Part shown: piece after piece, positions 52,461 through 61,656 of the stretch
Layout of the letters: each line of letters starts with the position of its first letter
How positions within the stretch are numbered: position 1 is the stretch's first letter
Origin: Microbacterium terricola
Lineage (GTDB): Bacteria; Actinomycetota; Actinomycetes; Actinomycetales; Microbacteriaceae
DNA: 64,000 nucleotides
Direction: 5' to 3'
Assembly: GCF_027943945.1 (NCBI RefSeq)
Contig: NZ_AP027141.1
Span: 1,612,001-1,676,000 of the forward strand
The notes under the pieces: generated by a model
What the model was told of the DNA's origin: nothing
The model's input: only the letters and a program-made list of their open reading frames with translations
The model's database searches: none
Translations under genes and position numbers: made by a program

Positions 52461-54344
52461 ATGACGAGAACTGATACCCACGCGCACGGAACCGGCATGC
52501 GCGTCACGGTCATCGTGCTCAGCGTCCTGCTGGCAGCGATGGTCTTCCTCTACATCGCCACCACGGCGAAGATCGCCGACGGCGCGGCGCAGCTGGCGTC
52601 CGGCGCGACGCAGGCCGACGACGGCTCGCACGAGCTGGCCGCAGGCGCGACGACTCTGGCCGACGGCGCGGGCGATCTGTCCGACGGCGCCGCCCAGCTG
52701 CAGGCGGGTGCCGACTCGGCCCACGCCGGCTCGACGAAGGTGGCTGACGGCGCCAGCAGCGCCGCCGCCGGCGCAGGCGCCCTCGCCACCGGTGCGGTCA
52801 CGCTCGGCGCGGGCGCGCAGGCGCTCGCCGACGGCACCGTCGCAAACCGCGACGGCGCGATCCAGCTGCGCGACGGCGCGGCCAAGGCCTCGGCCGGTGC
52901 GAACCTGCTCGCTGACGGCGCAGGCCGCCTCGCCGACGGCATCCACCTGGCCGACGACGGCATCAGCCGCCTCGACGACGGCGCGGCACAGGTTGCCGGC
53001 GGTCTCGACGACGCAGCCGATGGTGCCACCAAGCTCCTCGACGGCGCGAGCCAGATCGACACCGGCGCCACGAAGCTCAAGAACGGCATGACACAGCTGG
53101 ACGCCGGCCTGGTCTCGGCGAACAACGGCGCCATCTCGGTGCGCAACGGACTCACCACCGTGAGTGCCGGTGCAGGATCGCTGAACGCGGGGCTGGCCTC
53201 GGCACGCGACGGCGCAACCCAGCTCAAGGCCGGCACAAGCCAGCTCAGCAGCGGAGCCGCTGACGCACTGGCCGGCGCCGCCACGCTCAAGACCGGCACG
53301 GCGACGCTCGCAGGAGGCGCGGCACAGGTCTCGGGCGGGCTCGGCAACCTGCAGTCCACCCTCGCCGCTCTCGCGACCAGCCTCGAGAACGGCGGCCCTG
53401 CCGTCACCGCTGCCCAGCTGCGCGCACTCGCCACGAGCGCGGGCACCTTGCACACGGGGGCGGTCGACGTCAGCGACGGCGCCGCGGCCGCACGCGATGG
53501 CGTCGCCACCCTGCACGCGGGCCTGCAGTCGGTCTCCGGCGGTGCCGCGCAGATCGCGACCAAGACAGGCGAGCTCGAGGGTGGTCTCACTCAGCTCGCC
53601 ACGGGCGCGGCGTCCATCGATGGGGGGCTCGCCCAGCTCGTCACGGGTGCGGCCACCCTCGCGAGCGGCACGAACCAGCTCGCCGCCGCGTCGGGCCAGC
53701 TGAAGACCGGGTCGACCGACCTCGCCGCCGGCACGGCCGGCCTCGCCGTCGGCAGCGAGTCCCTCGCCGACGGTCTGGTGAAGCTGGATGCCGGTGCGGC
53801 CACCGTCAGCGGCGGCCTCTCCACGCTGAGGCTCAAGGCGGGCGAACTGGTCGCCGGCGGCGACCGCCTCTCGACGAAGTCGGGCGAGCTCGCTGCAGGC
53901 GTCGGCACGATCGCGGGCGGCACGCTCCGCCTCAGCGACGGCTCGCTCCGGCTCATGTCGGGCGCCCAGAACCTCGCCACCGGCGCTGGTTCGCTGTCGA
54001 CGGGTGCCGGCTCGCTCGCCGAGGGCACCGCGAAGCTGTCGGACGGCGCCAGCGACCTCGACGCGGGTCTCGCGACCCTCGCCGCCGGCACCGTCACCCT
54101 GGCGGACGGCTCCGTGCAGCTCGCCGACGGCTCGGCCGAGCTGTCGGCCGGCGCAGCCACGCTGAGCGATGGCAACGGCCAGATCGCAGACGGCTCGGAC
54201 CAGCTGTCGGCGGGCGCCTCGGGCGCTGTGCCGATGATCCTGCCCTGGATGCTGATCATCGCCGCTGCCGGTGCGATCGCAATCGCCCTCTGGGCGGTGC
54301 ACCGCGTGCGGTTCCGCACTCGCGGCGAGCTCGCCACGGCCTGA
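52461..54344 (+). CDS. membrane-anchored protein with 73 glycine/leucine heptad repeats
   Basis: A 627-residue protein. A signal-anchor helix (~15-34, VTVIVLSVLLAAMVFLYIAT) is followed by residues 39-297, 37 unbroken heptads of the form (x)(x)G(x)(x)(x)L, such as ADGAAQL. A 40-residue spacer (298-337) precedes 36 more heptads (338-589). A second transmembrane helix (~592-613) and a basic tail close it. Both ends should be cytoplasmic and the repeat outside. The pattern is that of the xxxLxxG heptads found between membrane segments in YhgE/Pip-like proteins, but the usual companion domains are missing. Probably a long fibrous structure; function unknown. Confidence 0.85.
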   Translation: MTRTDTHAHGTGMRVTVIVLSVLLAAMVFLYIATTAKIADGAAQLASGATQADDGSHELAAGATTLADGAGDLSDGAAQLQAGADSAHAGSTKVADGASSAAAGAGALATGAVTLGAGAQALADGTVANRDGAIQLRDGAAKASAGANLLADGAGRLADGIHLADDGISRLDDGAAQVAGGLDDAADGATKLLDGASQIDTGATKLKNGMTQLDAGLVSANNGAISVRNGLTTVSAGAGSLNAGLASARDGATQLKAGTSQLSSGAADALAGAATLKTGTATLAGGAAQVSGGLGNLQSTLAALATSLENGGPAVTAAQLRALATSAGTLHTGAVDVSDGAAAARDGVATLHAGLQSVSGGAAQIATKTGELEGGLTQLATGAASIDGGLAQLVTGAATLASGTNQLAAASGQLKTGSTDLAAGTAGLAVGSESLADGLVKLDAGAATVSGGLSTLRLKAGELVAGGDRLSTKSGELAAGVGTIAGGTLRLSDGSLRLMSGAQNLATGAGSLSTGAGSLAEGTAKLSDGASDLDAGLATLAAGTVTLADGSVQLADGSAELSAGAATLSDGNGQIADGSDQLSAGASGAVPMILPWMLIIAAAGAIAIALWAVHRVRFRTRGELATA

Positions 54345-54397
54345 CCGCGGTCTCGGGTCCGGCCGCACGGCCGGGCCCGGGAAGCCGGGCAGCCAAA

Positions 54398-54430
54398 CAG
54401 AAAACCCCCGCCTGAGCGGGGGTTTTTCTG
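54398..54430 (+). terminator. rho-independent terminator
   Basis: CAGAAAACCCCCGC, a CTGA loop, then GCGGGGGTTTTTCTG. It ends the heptad-repeat gene and abuts the 3' end of tRNA-Gln, so it can serve both strands. Confidence 0.93.
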
Positions 54431-54505
54431 TGGCTGGGGTACCTGGACTCGAACCAAGAACAACGGTACCAGAAACCGCCGTGTTGCCAATTACACCATA
54501 CCCCA
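54431..54505 (-). tRNA. tRNA-Gln (anticodon CTG)
   Basis: Acceptor TGGGGTA/TACCCCA, discriminator G, encoded CCA (54431-54433). Anticodon stem GCGGT/ACCGT with loop TTCTGGT, anticodon CTG; T-loop TTCGAGT. Body 54434-54505. It lies just downstream of gltX, whose product probably also charges tRNA-Gln in organisms using GatCAB. Confidence 0.95.
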
Positions 54506-54573
54506 AGGCGTTCGACCGAGGTCGTGCCGAAGATCGAGTCTACGCGATCAGACGGCCTCGGCCAAACTGAGAC

Positions 54574-56097
54574 TCACCCTTCGGCGGGTCGCGCCTCGAC
54601 GAGTGCGCCGAGGCGCCGGATCGATTCGGACTTGCCAAGCAGCTCCATCGACTCGAACAGCGGCGGCGAGATGCGCCGGCCGCTGAGCGCGACGCGCAGC
54701 GGGCCGTACGCGACCCGCGGCTTCAGTCCGAGGCCGTCGATCAGCGCTCCACTGAGCGCCTCCTGCACGGCCGCGGCCGTGAACTCATCCGCCGGCACCA
54801 GCTCGAGCGCGGCGACCGAGGCGACCAGCACCTCTGCCGCATTCGCGGGCAGGCTGCCGAGGGCGTCGTCCGCGTAGTCGACGTCGTTCGTGAAGAGGAA
54901 TCCGAGCAGGCCGGGGACCTCGCCGAGGACCTGCACGCGCTCCTGCACGAGCGGAGCCGCGGCGGCGATCATCGCCGACTCCTGCGGGGTGGGCTCCTCC
55001 CCCACGACGCCAGCGGCGGCGAGGTACGGGACGATCCGCGCCGCGAAGTCCTCGGGCGCCAGCATCCTGATGTGATCGCCGTTGATCGACTCCGCCTTCT
55101 TCTGATCGAAGCGGGCCGGGTTGGGATTCACGTCGGCGATGTCGAACGCCGCGGTGAACTCGTCGAGGCTGAATACGTCGCGGTCGGGGCCGATCGACCA
55201 GCCGAGCAGGGCGAGGTAGTTGAGCAGACCCTCGTGGATGAAGCCGCGCTCCCGGTGGAGGAAGAGATCGGCCTGCGGGTCGCGCTTGGAGAGCTTCTTC
55301 GTGCCCGTCTCACCGAGCACGAGCGGCATATGGCCGAACCGGGGCACGAAGGGGGTGACACCGGCGTCGATCAGCGCGGAGTACAGCGCGAGCTGGCGCG
55401 CGGTCGAGGGCATGAGGTCTTCGCCGCGGATCACGTGGGTGATGCCCATGAGAGCGTCGTCGACGGGGTTCGTGAACGTGTAGAGCGGCTGTCCACCGGC
55501 GCGCACCACGACGAAATCGGGGAACGATCCGGCCGGGAAGGTCACCGACCCGCGGATGAGGTCGACGTAGGTCAGATCGTGATCGGGCACCCGCAGCCGC
55601 CACGCCGGTTCACGACCGTCCGCGCGGAAGGCGGCACGCTGCTCATCGGTGAGCGTGCGGTCGTAGTTGTCGTAGCCGAGCTGCTTCGCGCGTCCGGCTG
55701 CCTCGTTGCGGGCGTCGATCTCCTCCGCCGTCGAGTACGACTCGTAGACCGCGCCGGCGGCGATCAGCTGCTCGAGCACACCGGCGTAGATCTCCCGGCG
55801 CTCGGACTGGCGGTACGGCGCGTGCGGTCCGCCGACCTCCACGCCCTCGTCCCAGTCGATCTTGAGCCAGGTCAGCGCGTCGACGAGCTGGCGGTAGCTC
55901 TCCTCGCTGTCGCGAGCCGCGTCGGTGTCCTCCACGCGGAAGATGAGCTTGCCCCCGGTGTGCCGCGCGTACGCCCAGTTGTACAGGGCGGTGCGGATCA
56001 TGCCGACGTGCGGCAGGCCGGTCGGCGAGGGGCAGAAGCGCACGCGCACATCGGCGCCGGTCGCGGTGGTGGTGCGGGGATCCGGTGAAGAAGACAT
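54574..56097 (-). CDS. gltX: glutamyl-tRNA synthetase
   Basis: A 507-residue class I synthetase. The HIGH motif appears as [31 protein letters not shown] follows, and the KMSKS motif appears as KKLSKRDPQ. The C-terminal anticodon-binding half ends near [12 protein letters not shown]. In most actinobacteria the enzyme is non-discriminating. The start is the ATG at 56097, eight bases after TAGACT, with no ribosome site, so probably leaderless. The frame is open far upstream but only as shadow. Confidence 0.96.
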   Translation of the reverse strand: MSSSPDPRTTTATGADVRVRFCPSPTGLPHVGMIRTALYNWAYARHTGGKLIFRVEDTDAARDSEESYRQLVDALTWLKIDWDEGVEVGGPHAPYRQSERREIYAGVLEQLIAAGAVYESYSTAEEIDARNEAAGRAKQLGYDNYDRTLTDEQRAAFRADGREPAWRLRVPDHDLTYVDLIRGSVTFPAGSFPDFVVVRAGGQPLYTFTNPVDDALMGITHVIRGEDLMPSTARQLALYSALIDAGVTPFVPRFGHMPLVLGETGTKKLSKRDPQADLFLHRERGFIHEGLLNYLALLGWSIGPDRDVFSLDEFTAAFDIADVNPNPARFDQKKAESINGDHIRMLAPEDFAARIVPYLAAAGVVGEEPTPQESAMIAAAAPLVQERVQVLGEVPGLLGFLFTNDVDYADDALGSLPANAAEVLVASVAALELVPADEFTAAAVQEALSGALIDGLGLKPRVAYGPLRVALSGRRISPPLFESMELLGKSESIRRLGALVEARPAEG

Positions 56098-56153
56098 CGC
56101 CGCCCAGTCTAGTTGGGCGACGCGCTGCGCTCCGGGTGCCCTCAGCGCTGCCC

Positions 56154-57086
56154 TCAGTGGCGCGCGACCAGCCGTTCGATCGCGGCGAGGGTGGTGCGGA
56201 TCGCCGGCACTCGATCTGCGCCGTGCGCCGTCACGACATGGATCGTGCGGGCCTCCTCCGGCGGCAGCGGAAGCGTGACGACGCCTGGTAGCTGCGGGAA
56301 CGACTCGACGGCCATGCGCGGCAGCGTCGCGACGCCGATGCCCTGGGCCACCAGACCCTCCACGGCGACGAAGTTGTCGGTCTCGAACGCGATCCGCGGC
56401 ACGAACCCCGCCCGCGCGCAGGACTCGAGAAGATGCCCCCGACAGCGCGGGCACCCGGCGATCCAGCTCTCACCGGCCAGCGCGGCGACGTCGACCGCCT
56501 CGCCGTCGGCCGCCGGATGCCCCGACGGCAGGACCGCGAGCAGGTCGTCGCGTCCGACCGCCCGCACGGACAGGCCCCGCGCGCTCGGACCGTGCGGATC
56601 GTCGCGATCCCCCGGATAGCTGAAGGTGAGGGCGATGTCGGCGCGGTCCTCACGCACCGCCTCGACGGCCTCGGGCGGCTCCGCCTCGAGATAGGTGACC
56701 GCGACGCCACGGTGCTCGGCCTCGAGCCGGGCGAGCAGTCGCGGAATGATCGTCGCCGAGGCGGACGGGAAGCCGGCGAGCCTGACCCGCCCTGCCCGCA
56801 GCCCGCGGAGCTCGGCGAGCTCGCCCGCTGCAGCCTCCAGCGCGCTGGTCACCGCCCCCGCATGCCGCGCGAGCACGCGTCCCGCCTCCGTCAGGCGGAC
56901 ACCGCGACCCACCCGCTCGATGATCGGGACCTGGAGCTGCTGCTCGATGCGCTTGAGCTGCTGGCTGACGGCCGGCTGACTGTACCCGAGCAGGGCGGCG
57001 GCTCCCGTGATCGAGCCCTGATCGGCGACCGCCTTGATGACGCGGAGCGCGCGCGGATCGATGTCGGGATCGCTGAGATCGGGCAT
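56154..57086 (-). CDS. LysR-family transcriptional regulator
   Basis: A 310-residue regulator. N-terminal helix-turn-helix (~8-65): [47 protein letters not shown] LysR substrate-binding domain follows (~95-305), with paired cysteines in [18 protein letters not shown]. It is divergent from the class V aminotransferase gene with 93 bases between starts, so that gene is the likely target. Leaderless layout: TAGGAT, six bases, ATG. Confidence 0.92.
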   Translation of the reverse strand: MPDLSDPDIDPRALRVIKAVADQGSITGAAALLGYSQPAVSQQLKRIEQQLQVPIIERVGRGVRLTEAGRVLARHAGAVTSALEAAAGELAELRGLRAGRVRLAGFPSASATIIPRLLARLEAEHRGVAVTYLEAEPPEAVEAVREDRADIALTFSYPGDRDDPHGPSARGLSVRAVGRDDLLAVLPSGHPAADGEAVDVAALAGESWIAGCPRCRGHLLESCARAGFVPRIAFETDNFVAVEGLVAQGIGVATLPRMAVESFPQLPGVVTLPLPPEEARTIHVVTAHGADRVPAIRTTLAAIERLVARH

Positions 57087-57179
57087 GGCCGTATCCTATC
57101 CGCTGCCATAACGCATGCCTATGAATGTGATGCAATACCTCGGGTAGACGAATGTGTGGCATCGGGTGAGGCTGGGAGC
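57087..57179. promoter_or_regulatory. divergent control region, LysR regulator and aminotransferase
   Basis: It contains GCAT-N13-ATGC and other imperfect dyads near 57112-57135, of the kind bound by LysR proteins (T-N11-A). The regulator's -10 is at 57093-57098. The exact operator cannot be fixed from one sequence. Confidence 0.4.
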
Positions 57180-58244
57180 ATGCAGTCCCCCGCTCCTCTG
57201 ACGATCGACGCGGCACGCGCCGCGTTCGACGGCGGCAGCGGCTACCTGGCTGCCTGCACGGTGGGTCTGCCGACCCGCGCGACGAGGGCGGCCGTCATCG
57301 CTGATCTGGATGCGGCGGCCCACGGCCGCCCCGATCCCCTTGCCTACACCGCCGCGGTCGAGCGGTCGCGGGGTCATTTCGCCGCACTCACGGGCGTCGG
57401 GCCTGACCGCGTCGCGATCGGATCGCAGAGCTCCGTCGCCGCCGCGCTCGTGGCCGCCTCGCTCGCCCCCGGTGCCGAGGTGCTGATCGCCGCAGGGGAC
57501 TTCTCGTCGATCGTCCTCCCGTTCGTGCACGCCGACCGAAGCCTGCGGGTGCGCACCGCACCCCTCACCGCGCTCGCCGACGAGATCCGCCCAGGCACAG
57601 CGCTCGTGGTGTTCTCGCTCGTCCAGTCGGCGACCGGCGAGGTCGCCGACGCCGACGCGATCATCGCCGCGGCCGCCACCCATGGAGCGCGGACGCTGTG
57701 CGATGCGACGCAGGCGATCGGCTGGCTGCCGGTGAGCGCCGCACGGTTCGACGCGGTCATCTGCCACGCGTACAAGTGGCTCTGCGCACCGCGCGGTGTC
57801 TCGTTCCTCACCGTCTCGCCGGAGCTCGAGCGGGACATGCCCGCACTGTTCGCCGGCTGGTATGCCGGCAGCGACCCGTGGGCCTCATGCTACGGGGGCG
57901 GCGTCGAGCTGGCCCCCGATGCCACCCGCTTCGACGTGTCGCCGGCCTGGCAGGCCTTCGTCGGGGCTGAGCCGGCGCTCGCCCTGTTCGCCGCGGCCGA
58001 CCAGGACGCGCTCCACCGTCACACGACCGGCCTCGCCGGGGCGTTCCTCGACCGCATCGGCGTGGCCGCGCCGATGCGGAAGAGCGCGATCGTCACCTGG
58101 CCGGATCCGACGGGCGACGACCTCGCGCGCCTCACCGCAGCGGGGATCACGGCGTCGGGGCGCGCGGGCCGAGCCCGTGTCGCGTTCCACGTGTTCAATG
58201 ACCTCGCGGACGTCGCACGGGCGGCGGCGGCGATCGGACGCTGA
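57180..58244 (+). CDS. class V aminotransferase (cysteine desulfurase-like)
   Basis: A 354-residue PLP enzyme. Motifs: GPDRVAIGSQSSVAAALVAASLAPG, TLCDATQAIGWLPV (PLP Asp) and VICHAYKWLCAPRGVSFL (Schiff-base Lys). No catalytic Cys loop typical of IscS/SufS is evident, so it may be a lyase or aminotransferase rather than a desulfurase. It is probably controlled by the divergent LysR protein. The start ATG at 57180 is the first that fits the family; the upstream open frame is antisense to that regulator. Confidence 0.87.
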   Translation: MQSPAPLTIDAARAAFDGGSGYLAACTVGLPTRATRAAVIADLDAAAHGRPDPLAYTAAVERSRGHFAALTGVGPDRVAIGSQSSVAAALVAASLAPGAEVLIAAGDFSSIVLPFVHADRSLRVRTAPLTALADEIRPGTALVVFSLVQSATGEVADADAIIAAAATHGARTLCDATQAIGWLPVSAARFDAVICHAYKWLCAPRGVSFLTVSPELERDMPALFAGWYAGSDPWASCYGGGVELAPDATRFDVSPAWQAFVGAEPALALFAAADQDALHRHTTGLAGAFLDRIGVAAPMRKSAIVTWPDPTGDDLARLTAAGITASGRAGRARVAFHVFNDLADVARAAAAIGR

Positions 58245-58250
58245 CCTGCG

Positions 58251-59531
58251 TCACACGCGTCGCGCGTCGGCGGCAACCCGCTGAGTGCGCCCCAACGGTG
58301 CGAGCAGCACCGTGGCGATCACGGCGACGCCGACGACGAGCGCGAGACCGCCGTATCCGATCCACGCGAGCACGAGGCCCGCGGCGATCGCTCCGATCGC
58401 GCCGACGAGGCTCATCGTGAGGTCGCTCAGGCCTTGGCGGCGTGTCCGCCGCGCCTCGGACGATGCCTCGGTGAGGAGCGCTGCACCGGCCACCGTGGTC
58501 GCGCTCCAGCCCAGGCCGAGCAGCACCAGCGCGATCGTCACGGCGCCGGTGGACTCCTGCCCGAACGATGCCGTCACGAGCGCGGCGGCCAGGATGACCT
58601 GCCCCACGACGATGGTCGGGATGCGTCCCAGTCGGTCCGCCAGGAGGCCGAACACCGGCGCCAGCGCGTACATGCCGGCGATGTGCAGGCTGATCGTCAG
58701 TCCGATGATCGACAGCGATGCGCCGTGATGCAGGAGGTGCACCGGGGTCATCGCCATCACGGACACCATCACACCGTGCGCGGCTGCCACCGCGAAGATC
58801 GCGTAGCGGGCGACGGCCGGCTGGTCGGGCTTCGCGATCGCCGTGCGGGCCGACGCGTCGGACGCCGCGACGACCTCGTGCGCGAGCAGCAGCGGATCGG
58901 GGCGGAGCGCGAGCAGGTAGACGGCGATGGCGAAGACCTGCGCGATCACGGTGAACAGATACGGACCCGTCAGCGGGGGCATGCCGACGGCGTCGCCCAG
59001 CGCCTCGCCGGGGCCGGTGAGGTTCGGCCCGAGCACGGCGCCGATCGTCGTCGCCCAGACGACGATCGACAGGTCTCGCCCGCGGGTCGCGTCGGTCGCG
59101 AGATCGGCGGCGGCGAACCGCGACTGCAGGTTCGCCGCCTGGCCGGCGCCGACGAGGCCGAAGGCCGCCAGCAGCAGGGGGAACGAGGCGAGGCCGGCAG
59201 CCAGGACGACGAGCACGACGCCGACGAGTGCGACCGTCATGCCGACGGCGAGCGAGAGACGTCGACCGCGCCGGCGCGCGAGTGTCGCCAGCGGCACCGC
59301 CACGGCGGCGGTGCCGAGCGTCACGGCCGCGGCGGCGAGTCCGGAGTACGCCTCATCGCCCGAGATCTCCGCGGCCAGCACGGCGCCCAGCGAGATCGTC
59401 GCCCCGAAGGCGAGACCGCCGAGGATCTGTCCCACCGAGAGGACGGCGACGGTGCGACGCTGCACGCCGGCCACCGCCACCGGCGTGAGGCTGTCGGCGC
59501 GTGCGTCGCGACCTGCGTCGCTAGGCGCCAC
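58251..59531 (-). CDS. MFS transporter
   Basis: A 426-residue major facilitator protein with about 12 transmembrane helices. After a ~27-residue cytoplasmic start comes [47 protein letters not shown] is the loop 2-3 signature; a central loop lies near residues 215-240. The substrate is unknown. It overlaps the FAH-family gene upstream by 11 bases, suggesting transport of a related aromatic or organic acid. It converges on the aminotransferase. Confidence 0.9.
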   Translation of the reverse strand: MAPSDAGRDARADSLTPVAVAGVQRRTVAVLSVGQILGGLAFGATISLGAVLAAEISGDEAYSGLAAAAVTLGTAAVAVPLATLARRRGRRLSLAVGMTVALVGVVLVVLAAGLASFPLLLAAFGLVGAGQAANLQSRFAAADLATDATRGRDLSIVVWATTIGAVLGPNLTGPGEALGDAVGMPPLTGPYLFTVIAQVFAIAVYLLALRPDPLLLAHEVVAASDASARTAIAKPDQPAVARYAIFAVAAAHGVMVSVMAMTPVHLLHHGASLSIIGLTISLHIAGMYALAPVFGLLADRLGRIPTIVVGQVILAAALVTASFGQESTGAVTIALVLLGLGWSATTVAGAALLTEASSEARRTRRQGLSDLTMSLVGAIGAIAAGLVLAWIGYGGLALVVGVAVIATVLLAPLGRTQRVAADARRV

Positions 59532-60288
59532 GGGCGGTGTTGCGGAGGATGCCGAGACCGGTGATCTCGACCTCGACCGTGTCGCCCGCGACGATCTGAC
59601 CGACCCCGGCGGGCGTTCCGGTGAGGATCACGTCGCCCGGCAGCAGCGTGAAGGCCGCCGAGGCGTGGGCGATGACGTCGGCGAGCGAGAAGATCATGTC
59701 GCTGATGGGACCCTGCTGGCGGACCTCGCCGTTCAGTCGGGTCGTGATGACGGCGGGTCCGTCCACGTCGAACTCGGTCTCGATCGCCGGGCCCAGCGGG
59801 CAGGAGGTGTCGAATCCCTTCGCCCTGGCCCACTGCCCGTCGGACTTCTGCCAGTCGCGCGCGGTCAGGTCGTTCGCGATCGCATAGCCGAACACGTAGT
59901 CGAGCGCGTTCTCGGCCGGCACGTTCTTCGCGATCCGCCCGATGACCGCGGCGAGCTCCCCTTCGAAACTGACGAAGTCCGAGCCGGCCGGCAGGACGAC
60001 GGCGTCGCCGGGGCCGACGACCGAGGTGTTCGGCTTGAAGAACAGCATCGGGGCCGCCGGCACGTCGTTGCCGAGCTCGGCGGCGTGGTCGCGGTAGTTG
60101 CGGCCCACGCACACCACCTTCGAGCGGGGGATCACCGGCGCGAGCAGGGCGACGTCGGCCAGCGGCACGCGCTCGCCCGTCGTGTCGAATCCGGCGAACA
60201 TGGGGTCGCCCGCCAGGACGACCAACTCGCCCTCGTCGACGATCCCGAACTTGATGGCGTCATTGTGGCTGAAGCGCGCGATTCTCAC
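59521..60288 (-). CDS. fumarylacetoacetate hydrolase family protein
   Basis: A 255-residue FAH-fold enzyme, typical of hydrolysis or decarboxylation of 2-oxo acids in aromatic catabolism. Conserved: [49 protein letters not shown] (metal Glu residues), [14 protein letters not shown] and [13 protein letters not shown]. The substrate is undetermined. GTG start with TAGGCT six bases upstream (leaderless). Co-transcribed with the MFS gene. Confidence 0.93.
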   Translation of the reverse strand: MRIARFSHNDAIKFGIVDEGELVVLAGDPMFAGFDTTGERVPLADVALLAPVIPRSKVVCVGRNYRDHAAELGNDVPAAPMLFFKPNTSVVGPGDAVVLPAGSDFVSFEGELAAVIGRIAKNVPAENALDYVFGYAIANDLTARDWQKSDGQWARAKGFDTSCPLGPAIETEFDVDGPAVITTRLNGEVRQQGPISDMIFSLADVIAHASAAFTLLPGDVILTGTPAGVGQIVAGDTVEVEITGLGILRNTARGA

Positions 60289-60325
60289 CCGCTCAGCCTA
60301 CTCAGGCGGCCGCGACCGGGCGGGG

Positions 60326-61585
60326 TCAGCCGGCGGAAGCCCGCTCCGCCTGTCGCTGCACACTCTCGGCCGCCTGCGGCGCCTCGGTGGTCACGGCCGC
60401 ACGCCGGCGCGGGGTGAGCAGCCACGCGAACAGCCCGGCGACGAGCCCCGCACCGAGGGCGAGCACGATCGGCAGGATGCCGCGGTCGTTCCGGGTGTCG
60501 GCGACGGTCCACTCCGGGATGAGTCCGGTGGCCGCCGACGAGATCCACATGGCGGCGCCGGTGAGGTCGGGCGTGTAGGTGCTGAACACCTCCGCTTCTC
60601 CGGTCGTCGCGTCGATCCAGGCCAGCGCGGATGTGTTCGCGTCGCCGCCGGTCAGGCCCTGCACGAGCACGGTGTCGTCGTCACGCCAGCCGAGCACCAC
60701 GGCGACGTCGAGTCCGTCGAGCTGCCACGAGCGGGAATCTCCCTGGGCGAGGTCGTCGACCTGCAGCCCCGTGATGCTCGTCGTGGCGATGCGCGCGCCG
60801 GAGGGCGAGAAGGCGGCACCGCCGACGGACGAGCCGGAGCCGAGGTCATCGACGGGCCGAGCGTCGCCGGTCGCGACGTCGATCAGGAAGAAGCCGGCTG
60901 ACGTGTCGGCGAGGATGAGACGGCCGTCCGGTGAGATGGATGCGGCGTTCACGCCGTCGACGGACGGATGCTCACGCACCGCCCCGCTCGCGAGGTCGAG
61001 GGTCGCGACCGACGCCGACAGTCGGAAGTCGAAGCTGGCGTACCGGCTCAGCTCCGCATCGCTGACGAGCAGCAGCACGGTGCCGCCGTCGGCCGTGATG
61101 CTCTGGGGAACGGCGGTGCGCCCCGCCCCGATCGAGAGGTCGCGCGTCGTCCCGTCGCCGACGTCGACGACGGTGACCACGCCGGTCGCGGTGCCGCTCG
61201 CCACCACGGCGAACGTCCCATCGGGCGCGAGCACGGAGCGCGCGGGGTCGCCCTGATCCGTGGGAGTGGAACGGGTCTCGGCGACGGTGAGCCGGCGATA
61301 GGTGCTGCCGTCGTCGCCCAGCACGATCGCCTGCGGGGCGTCGAGGAACTCGACCCCTACTCCGTTCTGGTAGATCAGGGTCGCGCGCTCGAGATCCCCC
61401 GGTGCGAGCGGCGTCGTCCACCACGAGTATGCGGCTACCGTCCGCGGGAACACCGGCCTCTCCGCAGCGGACGCCGTCAGCGGCACCACCTGAGGCAGCA
61501 CCAGGAGCGTCGTCACCACGACGCCGGCCACCACGGCCGGCACCATGCTGCGCCGACGCCGCGCGACCGCATCCGTTCCCCCCAT
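60326..61585 (-). CDS. membrane-anchored beta-propeller-like protein
   Basis: A 419-residue protein of no named family. N-terminal membrane helix (~13-35, MVPAVVAGVVVTTLLVLPQVV). A large extracytoplasmic region shows repeated propeller-like strands such as LAPDGTFAVVASGTATGVVTVVDVGDG, ISPDGRLILADTSAGFFLIDVATGDAR and FSPSGARIATTSITGLQVDDL. A C-terminal helix (~375-395) and basic tail follow. Possibly a WD40/TolB-like binding protein. The start is the ATG at 61585, after GGGGAG. Confidence 0.82.
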   Translation of the reverse strand: MGGTDAVARRRRSMVPAVVAGVVVTTLLVLPQVVPLTASAAERPVFPRTVAAYSWWTTPLAPGDLERATLIYQNGVGVEFLDAPQAIVLGDDGSTYRRLTVAETRSTPTDQGDPARSVLAPDGTFAVVASGTATGVVTVVDVGDGTTRDLSIGAGRTAVPQSITADGGTVLLLVSDAELSRYASFDFRLSASVATLDLASGAVREHPSVDGVNAASISPDGRLILADTSAGFFLIDVATGDARPVDDLGSGSSVGGAAFSPSGARIATTSITGLQVDDLAQGDSRSWQLDGLDVAVVLGWRDDDTVLVQGLTGGDANTSALAWIDATTGEAEVFSTYTPDLTGAAMWISSAATGLIPEWTVADTRNDRGILPIVLALGAGLVAGLFAWLLTPRRRAAVTTEAPQAAESVQRQAERASAG

Positions 61586-61656
61586 GCGACCACTCCCCTG
61601 GTGCTCGATGCCTGCGGCGATGCTATCGCCCGCAACGGCGCCCGGGGAGGGGCCGG

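Noticed and set aside
52458..54506. 682-codon minus-strand frame opposite the heptad-repeat gene
   Set aside because: Its regularity only mirrors the heptads of the plus strand; it runs through the terminator and tRNA-Gln.
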